From contig CAIZOZ010000306.1 in assembly GCA_903934745.1 (NCBI GenBank), forward strand, positions 1-7,684: DNA of 7,684 bases. The letters are read 5' to 3'. The translations under genes and the position numbers were made by a program. How positions within the stretch are numbered: position 1 is the first letter of the stretch; the number at the start of each line of letters is the position of its first letter. The DNA is from an uncultured cyanobacterium. GTDB taxonomy: Bacteria; Cyanobacteriota; Cyanobacteriia; PCC-6307; Cyanobiaceae. Of the stretch, positions 1-7,200 are shown in pieces. The notes under the pieces are model-generated. The model made no database searches. It was not told the DNA's origin and was given only the letters and a program-made list of their open reading frames with translations.

Positions 1-3000
1 CAGTCCCCGGCTGGAGGCGCTGGTGGCGGTCGCGATCGAATCGACGCTGCCGAGGTTGATGTCGTTCAGGCCGCTTTGCAGACGGTTGAACTGCAGGTAG
101 AGGATCGGTGCGTCGTTGAGAACGCTTTCGCTGTAGCTGGGCAATGCCGCCTGGCTCCAGCTGAGCAGCGGACTTTGGCTGAGGCTGCCATCAGCCAGCG
201 GCATTGGCTGCGAGGCGATGCTGAGGTCGTTGATCGCCAGGCCCACGTCGACGCTGGGATCCCAGGGGATCGTCTGAATCGACGAGCGACCCTGGGCATC
301 GCTGAATAGCGCATTCCAGTCCCAGGCACCGGATGAGCTGATCGGCTCGGCATTGGGGTTGATCCAGCCCGCCTTGATCACGGTGGGGATCGTGTTGGTC
401 TGCTGGTTGCCGTAGTTCGCGATCGCTCCTTGCAGGGCGGCGATCGAGGTTTCAGACCACACCACCAGGGTGGCGATGCCGCCAGGCGCGGTGGCATTGG
501 CGACATTGACTGCCTTCAGATCATGGATCACCGCTGGATTAGCGGGGGTGTAGAGATCAGTCAGCGCCGGCACCGTCCAGGTTCCGTCTTGAAGAATGCG
601 GAAATTGATGCGTTGGTTGCCATACAGGGCCTGCAGGTAGTCCTGCACATTGCTGCTGCCATCGCCTGGGGTGGTGATCGGAATCATCGGCCCGCCGGCT
701 TCCACCCAGGCCACGAAGGTGGCACCGCCATTGGCACTGCCATTGGCAGCGTCGCCGGCGAGGGTGATGGCGGTGGGCGAACTGGCGGCGCTGAACACGA
801 TGGTGTTGGCATCGCTGTAGAGCGCGGCTGGAGTCAGCTGGTCGGGGCTCACACTTCCCTGGGGCGCCTCGCTGCCAGCGCTGGTTGTCGTGCTGCCGTT
901 GAGATACACGACGCTCGATACCGCCGCGCTGCCGCTGCCGCTGGTGCTCACGTAAGCCACCCGGTTCTGCACCGCTGCCCCACCCATCGCCGCAGTCAGG
1001 GTGAGCCCATCACTCATCCCAGCGGCGAGGTACACACCGGCCCCCAGCTGGCCCTGCTGGGCGCTGAACTGCCCATCGGCCACCAGATTGTTGAAACCGA
1101 GCGCCTGGGAGTCGACCGTGTACGCCGGGTTTTCCGATCCCGCCGGCAAGCTGGCCAGCACCGCTTGCGGCAGGGTCAGGCTGAGCGAGTAGCTGCTGGC
1201 GCCGTTCACCGGCACGAACAGCAGCGGTTGATCGAGCAGCACCTGCTGGATCACGCCCCCACTGAGCAGCACGGTGGCGGTGACGGCGGGATCGGGATTC
1301 AGCAGGCTCACCGCCGCCCCACCGGCTTGCAACTGAACGGCAATGCCCTGGTAGACATAGGGGCTGTTGTCGTTGCTCGGCGCTGCGGTGGTAACGGTGG
1401 GGGTCGCCGGGTTGTAGAGCGGATAGCGCACCGCGGCCGCTTGATCCGCTGGGCTCACCGGCACCTCCACCACCCGTTCGATCGCCTGGAGCTGCAGTGG
1501 CGAGTCGCTGAGGCTGGAGTTCACCGTGACCAGAGGCAGGCCGGTGTAGGGATTGGCATTGCTACTGGCTGAGCTGCTGGCTGGCACGATGCCTGTCGAG
1601 TAGACATCCAGCACCAGCGCGTAGTCGTTGTTCTGGGGTCCGCTGCCACCGAACAACGGCAGGTCGAGATAGGAGCCCGCGGCGCTGATCTGAAAACTGC
1701 TCGGATCGATGCTGCCGCCGACCACGTTGAAACTGGCCAGGGCGCCGGAGGCCTGGCTGCCATCCACGGTGACACCGAGGATGGGCACCTGGGTGTAAAC
1801 GCCATTGTTCAGGCCGCTGCCGGCGTTGTAGAGCGTCAGCGCATTGCCCGTGCCGGTGGCGCCGGCATTGATCGCGCCGATGGCGCTGGGCGCCAGCGAG
1901 AACAACTGCAGCGGCGTCGCTTCTCCGCCCAGCAGCACCGGATTGCCCGCATTCGACGAGCTGACGGAGGACAGCAGTGAGGTGCTGCCTGCCTCGGGCG
2001 CATAGACCAACGGATACGCCGCGCCATCGGCGGCCGCTGTGTAGCTGCCGGAGCTGCTGGAGCCACCGGCCGTCGCCCCGCCGGGATCGCTGAGCTTGTG
2101 GCTGTACTGCAGCAAGGGGATCAGGCCGCCCAGGGGCAGGCGTGCATCCACCTGGGCACCCACCTGGGTCGAGAACGGGCCGGCGGCGCCGTTGGTCTGC
2201 AGGCTGGAGATCTCGGTGGCGGCCCTGGCCTGCAGGCCGAAAATCCCGTTCCAGATCGAGTCAGCCGTGGAGCTCACCGACTGGTTGGCGGCCGAGCCTT
2301 GGGAGAAGGCCACCGCCTCGGGCAGGTTGTAGCCGGCCTGGGTCAGGGCGATCCAGCTGGCGGGGCCGAGGGCGGCCAAGGCGGTGCCGGCGAAGGCGTT
2401 CTGCTGGGCCAGGGACACGGAGCCGCCCTGCGTCGCAACGGGCAGCCCGCTGCCGGCGAGGGGGTTGAGCCAGCCAGGTAAGGCCCCACCGCCGGTGCTG
2501 GTCAGGCTCTGCTGCCAGCTCCAGCCAGCGGCGTACACCGCATCCAGCTGCACGCTGGTGCCACTGCCGAGGTATCCGAAGGCGCTGGGATTGGCGTCCA
2601 GGGCTGCGGATTGGGATGTCGTGACGCTCAGCAGCGGCCTGCTCAGCTGGCCGGGAAAGGAGCTGGTCAGTCCGTAGCCATACAGCGTGCGCAGCTGTCC
2701 GCCGAAGGTTGACTGTGGGCTTGCACCAGAGGCGGCCAATTTGGCGCTACTGAAGGCTCCGACGCCCGCTCCCGCCGGCGCCGATAGGCCGAAGACGCCG
2801 CGATAGGCAGGACTGCCGGCCCCGGCCAGCCACACCGGTGAGCTCCAGCTGGAGGCGATGTTGGCGCTCTGGCCTGAGGCCGTGCCGCCGCTGCCGAAGG
2901 GTTCAGGGCTGGCTCCGGGCCAGGCATTGAGCAGATCGGCGCCGGTGCGCGCCATCCCCTGTAGGTAGGTCGTCTGGCCGGGCAGAGGCGCCGGGGCGGC

Positions 3001-3771
3001 CAGACCGGCTCCCAGCCCCGAGGCCGGCCAGCCCGGCAGGGCCACGCTGGTATTGGAATTGGCCGCCGCGGTGCTGCTGCCACTGAGGCTCCAGCGCGTC
3101 AGCGAGGACCCCGCGGCGATCCCGGCGGGTGTAGCCCCCAGCAGCTCCTGCCGCGTCTGCAAGCTGCTGGACGCCGGAACGGTTGGTTTGGCGGGCGCCA
3201 GCGCCGCGGGCAAGAGCGCCCCCAGGCTGGCGCCACTGCTGAGGTCGATCAGCTGCGGTTGGGCCGGGTCCTGGATCGCGAAGGGGATGGCGTAAAGATC
3301 GCTGTCGGCCGCAGGCTTGTCAGCTGACTGACTGCCGGCTGACGGGCTGCCGGCTGGCTGGTTCTGCAGTACCAGCGAGAAGCCCGTGCTGCTGGGCACC
3401 AGGCTGAAGCTCTGGTTGTCGGCCTGATCGGTGCTGAGCCGTATCGGCGCCGACCAGACCAGCTGGCCCTGGCTGTTCCACTGCGCCAGGCTCCCGTAGA
3501 TCGGTGCACTGCTCCCCAGCCCGACGCGATAGGCGAGCACGAAGCCGGGCTTGCTGCCGCTGCGGCCGTCGCTGTCGGTGGGCCAGAGGTTGGGCACCAC
3601 CAGGGCCTGCAGCTGACTGGCACCGCTCACCTCGGGCAGCAGTTCGGCCCGATCCCAGCGCTGGGCCTGGGCGTTCCACTGGCACCGCCAGATGGCCCCC
3701 TCGTCGATCACGAAGGCGTGGGCGGTGCCGTTGCCATCGTTGACGAGCTGCAGCCTGCTGGTGGTGGACAT
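1..3771 (-). CDS. Giant Ala/Ser/Gly-rich protein of unknown function, N-terminal 1257 residues (partial, runs off left edge)
   Basis: I read this frame codon by codon from the ATG at 3769-3771 to base 1 and found no stop, so at least 1257 residues are encoded and the C-terminus lies outside the window. The protein starts MSTTSRLQLVNDGNG and has no hydrophobic signal peptide. It is rich in Ala, Ser, Gly, Leu and Gln, poor in charged residues, and has one cysteine (C30). Residues 1-137 contain two blade-like units. Residues about 140-300 and 560-600 are low-complexity Ala/Gly/Ser/Pro linkers. Residues 600-960 look beta-rich, with many alternating Val/Leu/Tyr and Gly-Asn turns. Residues 1018-1210 again hold propeller-like motifs with a repeated strand ending in Trp. 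This style resembles the giant extracellular or cell-surface proteins of cyanobacteria and other bacteria, which often leave through type I secretion, but the diagnostic C-terminus is not visible. The start is supported by an in-frame TAA at 3795-3793 only seven codons upstream. No Shine-Dalgarno sequence is present; a run of C fills its usual place. The reading frame is certain, the function is not. Confidence 0.88.
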   Translation of the reverse strand, partial: MSTTSRLQLVNDGNGTAHAFVIDEGAIWRCQWNAQAQRWDRAELLPEVSGASQLQALVVPNLWPTDSDGRSGSKPGFVLAYRVGLGSSAPIYGSLAQWNSQGQLVWSAPIRLSTDQADNQSFSLVPSSTGFSLVLQNQPAGSPSAGSQSADKPAADSDLYAIPFAIQDPAQPQLIDLSSGASLGALLPAALAPAKPTVPASSSLQTRQELLGATPAGIAAGSSLTRWSLSGSSTAAANSNTSVALPGWPASGLGAGLAAPAPLPGQTTYLQGMARTGADLLNAWPGASPEPFGSGGTASGQSANIASSWSSPVWLAGAGSPAYRGVFGLSAPAGAGVGAFSSAKLAASGASPQSTFGGQLRTLYGYGLTSSFPGQLSRPLLSVTTSQSAALDANPSAFGYLGSGTSVQLDAVYAAGWSWQQSLTSTGGGALPGWLNPLAGSGLPVATQGGSVSLAQQNAFAGTALAALGPASWIALTQAGYNLPEAVAFSQGSAANQSVSSTADSIWNGIFGLQARAATEISSLQTNGAAGPFSTQVGAQVDARLPLGGLIPLLQYSHKLSDPGGATAGGSSSSGSYTAAADGAAYPLVYAPEAGSTSLLSSVSSSNAGNPVLLGGEATPLQLFSLAPSAIGAINAGATGTGNALTLYNAGSGLNNGVYTQVPILGVTVDGSQASGALASFNVVGGSIDPSSFQISAAGSYLDLPLFGGSGPQNNDYALVLDVYSTGIVPASSSASSNANPYTGLPLVTVNSSLSDSPLQLQAIERVVEVPVSPADQAAAVRYPLYNPATPTVTTAAPSNDNSPYVYQGIAVQLQAGGAAVSLLNPDPAVTATVLLSGGVIQQVLLDQPLLFVPVNGASSYSLSLTLPQAVLASLPAGSENPAYTVDSQALGFNNLVADGQFSAQQGQLGAGVYLAAGMSDGLTLTAAMGGAAVQNRVAYVSTSGSGSAAVSSVVYLNGSTTTSAGSEAPQGSVSPDQLTPAALYSDANTIVFSAASSPTAITLAGDAANGSANGGATFVAWVEAGGPMIPITTPGDGSSNVQDYLQALYGNQRINFRILQDGTWTVPALTDLYTPANPAVIHDLKAVNVANATAPGGIATLVVWSETSIAALQGAIANYGNQQTNTIPTVIKAGWINPNAEPISSSGAWDWNALFSDAQGRSSIQTIPWDPSVDVGLAINDLSIASQPMPLADGSLSQSPLLSWSQAALPSYSESVLNDAPILYLQFNRLQSGLNDINLGSVDSIATATSASSRGL
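151..717 (-). repeat. Repeated Trp-ending strand motif (propeller-like) in the giant protein
   Basis: Residues 1019-1024 (FVAWVE), 1102-1107 (LVVWSE) and 1202-1207 (LLSWSQ) share the pattern hydrophobic-hydrophobic-x-Trp-x-acid/Gln, with spacings of 83 and 100 residues. Between the first two lies QDGTWTVPAL (1061-1070), which resembles LVWSAPIRL in the N-terminal blades (104-112). This suggests that the same kind of domain recurs about 900 residues further along. Similar Trp-containing strands occur in sialidase-like and WD-like propellers, but I cannot name the family. Confidence 0.4.
419..426. other. HIP1 octamer (GCGATCGC)
   Basis: This palindrome is highly over-represented in many cyanobacterial genomes. 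A single exact copy in this window is within what a GC-rich sequence could hold by chance, so it only mildly supports a cyanobacterial origin. Confidence 0.6.
3433..3681 (-). repeat. Internal protein repeat, 66-residue period (blade-like units) near the N-terminus of the giant protein
   Basis: Residues 31-37 read QWNAQAQ and residues 97-103 read QWNSQGQ, exactly 66 residues apart. Each is followed by a Trp and then a leucine-rich strand (RWDRAELL at 38-45, LVWSAPIRL at 104-112). Each is preceded by a hydrophobic strand (HAFVID at 18-23, GFVLAYRV at 76-83). Alternating strands, a conserved Trp and a period in this range suit beta-propeller blades. The fold assignment is inference; the sequence repeat itself is directly visible. 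Confidence 0.55.
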
Positions 3772-3781
3772 GGGGGGGGGG
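3772..3781 (-). repeat. C10 homopolymer directly before the start codon of the giant gene
   Basis: On the coding strand ten consecutive C residues end immediately before the ATG at 3771. They occupy the positions where a ribosome binding site would be expected, and no purine-rich Shine-Dalgarno sequence is visible within about 25 bases. Homopolymers of this length are known to be prone to slipped-strand changes in many bacteria. Because the run is outside the coding frame, a length change would alter the leader, not the reading frame. Confidence 0.85.
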
Positions 3782-3855
3782 AGTGAAACGGCTTAAGAAA
3801 TGACTAGACAGACGCTAAACGGGCCGCTGCGCCGGCACCATCCTGCAGATGTAGG

Positions 3856-3873
3856 GGTGCCCCTCCAGGCACC
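3856..3873. repeat. Perfect 6-bp inverted repeat, 6-base loop
   Basis: GGTGCC (3856-3861) pairs with GGCACC (3868-3873) around CCTCCA. In a minus-strand transcript this stem would follow the 3885-3917 stem by 11 bases and precede the giant gene. It is short enough to occur by chance in GC-rich DNA, but its place beside the longer stem makes a structured leader possible. Confidence 0.4.
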
Positions 3874-3884
3874 AGGGCGGCCAA

Positions 3885-3917
3885 CCCAGGGTTGGCTCCG
3901 GGCTGGCCAACCCTGGG
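3885..3917. repeat. Perfect 12-bp inverted repeat, 9-base loop
   Basis: The arms CCCAGGGTTGGC (3885-3896) and GCCAACCCTGGG (3906-3917) are perfectly complementary around a 9-base loop. It lies 114 bases upstream of the giant gene's start. No T-run follows on either strand, so it does not look like a simple intrinsic terminator. It could be a leader RNA structure or a protein-binding site. Confidence 0.75.
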
Positions 3918-3956
3918 GAGAGTGTGCCGCTGGAGCTTGCACTGGATGGGATCCGC

Positions 3957-3978
3957 GCCGTCGGCCGGATCCGACGGC
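3957..3978. repeat. Perfect 8-bp inverted repeat, 6-base loop
   Basis: GCCGTCGG (3957-3964) pairs with CCGACGGC (3971-3978) around CCGGAT. No T-run follows on either strand. It is one of the cluster of GC-rich stems between the two genes. Its function is unknown. Confidence 0.55.
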
Positions 3979-4034
3979 CAGGGCTGTTCTGGACAGGGAT
4001 GGTCGTGCTCCTGCTCCTGGCGTTGGCTGTCTCA

Positions 4035-4048
4035 AGGCCCAAGGGCCT
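4035..4048. repeat. Short GC-rich inverted repeat
   Basis: AGGCCC (4035-4040) and GGGCCT (4043-4048) are complementary and separated by AA. As RNA this would form a 5-bp stem with a 4-base loop. It is short and may be chance. Confidence 0.35.
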
Positions 4049-4133
4049 GAATCGGTTTACGCTGATAAAAAGCTTAAGTAAGACAGGGCACTGCTGTGCA
4101 GAATGGTGAGATAATCACAGCTTTGATTCGGAT

Positions 4134-4147
4134 CCTGGCTCGCCAGG
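4134..4147. repeat. Short GC-rich inverted repeat downstream of the 1116-residue gene
   Basis: CCTGGC (4134-4139) and GCCAGG (4142-4147) are complementary and separated by two bases, giving a 5-bp stem with a CTCG-type loop in RNA. It lies about 150 bases past the stop codon of the upstream gene. There is no T-run after it on the minus strand, so a terminator role is not supported. Confidence 0.35.
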
Positions 4148-4298
4148 CCTGAGTGTCGGGCGCTGGCGGCTGGACGAGGCTGATTCGGCTCCAGAGCGTG
4201 AATCTTGGCCACGGTGGCGATACCAGGTTGGATACGCCTCAGATCGGCGCTGCTACTAGAGATCCAGGCCGGGATTTTGGTCCAGGACGCATGCAGAT

Positions 4299-7200
4299 TC
4301 ATGCTAATTCAATAACAACTTCTGCATCTTCTGCAGCCACTTCCATCCCTTCGATTTCGACTTCGGCTGCCGCATCGAGTTCGACTTCGGCTTCGGTTGA
4401 GCCGCTGACGACGTCAGAGATGGCCTCGGATTCAGCTTCACTGGCAGTGTCGAGGAAGCCCTGGCGTAGATCCTCATCAACGATACGTTTGACTTCCCTG
4501 TCGGCCAGGTCATCAGCCTCGGTTTCGAGGTCCTTGTCGGCGACGTCAGTTTCAAGCTTGCGCCCATCATGTAACGCTTCGTCCACGTCGTCGAGCTTCT
4601 TGTCCTCCATCAACTTGGTTCTGGCATCATCATCTAAATTCTCCATTTCACGCGTCTTGCCACGTTCAAGATCTTTGTTTGTGATATTGTTCTCGCCATC
4701 TTTTTCTTCATTGACAAGTTCTTTCCCCTTCGGCTCTGCTTTGACATCAAATTTCTCCATCCCTTTATCGGTAAACTTATTGCCCTCTAGCTTGTCGTTG
4801 ATAGCGCTGTCCTTGCTGAGCGCCTTGTTGCCAAGATCTTTTTCGGTGGTCTCTCCATCCTTCACCATCTCCTTGTCCTTGGTGACGTCTTCCTTCGCGT
4901 CAGCTTCTTTCTCTTTAGCCTTCTTGGCCTCCTCTGCTGCTTTTTCTTTTGTTTCCTTGGATTTTTTAATCTTTTCGCTTATTTTATGAGACCAATGTTT
5001 GATCTGCATGATATAAGCAAACAGCGATGGATTGTGCGGTGTGATCGCAGAATTGGAGTTGGAGGATCCATGGGCGGCAAAGCTGATTGACAAAAGATGC
5101 GGATCTTGGGCGATATTAGTAAGAGTCGCACGCACATTAGACAGGGTTTGGCGCTGGTTGAGGACTGACATGGAAGGCTTGGGAATAGTGTCCCAAGTAG
5201 AATGATGGCCGATGTTGTTTGTTTTCACATTAAGGATCAGACTGCCAACTGAAAGTTGTTGCCCTGATTTAATCTCAGCTTTTTCGCTATTCCATTCTTT
5301 TACTTCGTTGGCATCTTTGGTCTTAGCAGTGTTTTTGATCCTCTTCAGTGCATGGTTAGTATTTTGATTGTAGCTAATCCAGCTGTCGAATTGCGAGCGG
5401 TACTCTGCTTGCTGCGCAAGGGTGAGGCTTTTCCATTTTCCTGTATGTCCAACTAAGGTGGCAAAGGATTGGCCGAGAAGCTTATTTTTTTGCAGGGTGC
5501 TCAGCGTCGACAGGTCGGCTTCGGTCACCTCGGTATGGCCAATCTTCTCAATACGCTCATATTTATGGATCTGCTTCTTCAGGGTTTGATGGTAGGTCTT
5601 GACTTTGAGGTAGTCCTTGGTGATCAAGCTCTTCTGATTGTCCTTTAGCCAATGCTTTAGTACCTTGTTGACCAAGGGTTGGGAGACAATCGTATCGACT
5701 TCTTTGAACTTGCTTTCCAGGTTTGAGCGAATATTCCGGGAAATAGTCACCAGTCCCGAATCTTTTTTGATCTCCTGGTAGTAATGATTAACTTCGAAGC
5801 CGCCGATGATGTCAGTAAATGCATGTTTGCCAAGCTTATTGCTCTTAATTAAACTTTTGACTTCGCTTTGACCGCTCTTGCTGTTGATGGAGAACAGCAG
5901 GGCATTCATCAGCTTGACACCCATCCATTCGCCCACATTGTTCCAATCTGTAGTAACGGCCGTCGAGTAGTCCTTCTTGAAAGCTCCTAGACGTGAAAGC
6001 ACAAGCTTGGCATTATTGTTCAAATTCTGCATGCCAAGTTTGATCGTGCCTTGCTTGGAAGCCTTGGTCGCATCCTTGAGTGCCAAAAAGCTCACGGCCA
6101 CTTCCTTCTTGCCGAGCACTCCCAGTCCCTTGTAAGCTTTGCGCAGCTCTAAGTATTGACTCAGGTCGAGATCGTACTGGCTAAGAGTCCATTTTTTGAT
6201 TTTCTTACTCTTGTGGGAGAGCTTGGAAACCTTATCCAGAATGGCATGGATACCTGAATGGAGATAGGTGTGAACTTGCGGCTTCAGCTGGGACGTAAAA
6301 GCATTGATCCGATAATTTACACTGGCCTTATAGTTAATATTTGTCTTATATTTTCTGTAATCTAAGATCAGCTTCTTCCAGTGGCTCTTGATGTCTTGGT
6401 GCGCTATCTCTATTTTGCTGCTCAAGTTATCCAATTGAGCGGGCTTGACGCTGTCGTACTGTTTTGTAAGGAATTTCGAATAGTTGCTGATAAAATGCTG
6501 AATAGGTGAAGTAAGAAATCCGGTGCGATGTAGATCGCGTCTCAGATGCATGCGCAACACCTCAATCTGGATGGCCGTTCTGGTCGCAGCTGTCTTACCC
6601 ACCAAGGCCGCCAGGCCGGCAAACTTCCAGGCCTCACCAATCATGCGAACTTTCTTGTAAAGCTTCTTGTGATAGGCACCAAGAAACACAGATTTCCAGT
6701 TAGTGCTATCGCCACCGATAGCGCGACAAACTTGATAAATTGTTCGAGCATACACTGACATCGCCCATACCATGTCGCGATAGACAAACCTAAGAAGATG
6801 ATAGATACCTTTAAAATCCTTTTTGAGTCCACTCCAGATTTTTCGATACTCCCAGGGATGGGTCAGAGCAAATAGGAGTTGCTTGCCAAAATGAACAGTA
6901 TGGTCACACAGATGCTTGGGAAGGTGCCAGAGTCCTTTGATCGCATGCCAGCCAATGAATAAAACAGAATTGGCCGTTTTACGCTCGGCACCGGCCATCC
7001 ACGATCCAGCTTTTGGACTGATGAAGCTCAGCGTATGATTAAACCACTTGAACTCATGCTTGTAGATAGGTCCGAGAGTGTAATGCCAAATGGTTTTCGT
7101 CCATGAAACAGTCTTGCGAGCGATGCGGTGGAATGGATGAAATCCAGTAAATTTATTATTTTTCATATAATTATCTTCCTTGGTCATTTTATTGTAGATA

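Larger units (their letters stand above)
3772..4298. other. Intergenic region between the two giant genes (527 bases)
   Basis: No convincing gene is present. The short frames on either strand are Pro/Arg/Gly-rich or overlap one another without good start sites. The region holds five GC-rich inverted repeats (separate entries) and the C10 run. The stretch from about 4060 to 4130 is locally AT-richer and is the most likely place for a promoter. On the minus strand it contains TGTGATTAT (4117-4109), a weak extended -10-like sequence without a good -35. The same bases on the plus strand read TGAGATAAT, a better -10 match, also without a -35. No stem followed by a T-run is seen, so neither a classical terminator for the upstream gene nor separate transcription of the giant gene can be shown. 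Confidence 0.6.

Noticed and set aside
430..1572. 380-residue plus-strand frame rich in Arg, His and Gly
   Set aside because: It lies in exact codon register antisense to the giant frame. Because the sense strand there avoids TTA, CTA and TCA codons, the antisense has no stops. The composition is not protein-like.
3301..3360. Short GCCGGCTG repeats as a regulatory or mobile repeat
   Set aside because: They lie inside the coding frame and encode an Ala/Gly/Ser/Pro linker (about residues 138-157). This is simple low-complexity coding sequence.
3793..4035. 80-residue minus-strand frame in the same register just upstream of the giant gene
   Set aside because: It ends with TAA at 3795-3793 before the giant ATG and is Pro/Arg/Gly-rich low-complexity sequence spanning the inverted repeats. 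I see no evidence that it is a coding extension.
4081..4130. Sigma-70 promoter at TGAGATAAT (plus) or TGTGATTAT (minus)
   Set aside because: A -10-like sequence is present, but no -35 hexamer at usable spacing on either strand, so a promoter is not supported as a feature.
4153..4989. 278-residue Ser-rich frame on the plus strand
   Set aside because: It is the antisense of the acidic/charged tail of the 1116-residue gene. Its Ser/Thr/Phe runs are what Glu/Asp/Lys codons give when read backwards, and the sense frame is four times longer.
5035..5130. FAAHGSS (857-863) as a caspase-like or hydrolase catalytic His motif
   Set aside because: Only a short chance-level resemblance. No matching Cys or Ser nucleophile motif follows, and cysteines occur only at 248 and 308.
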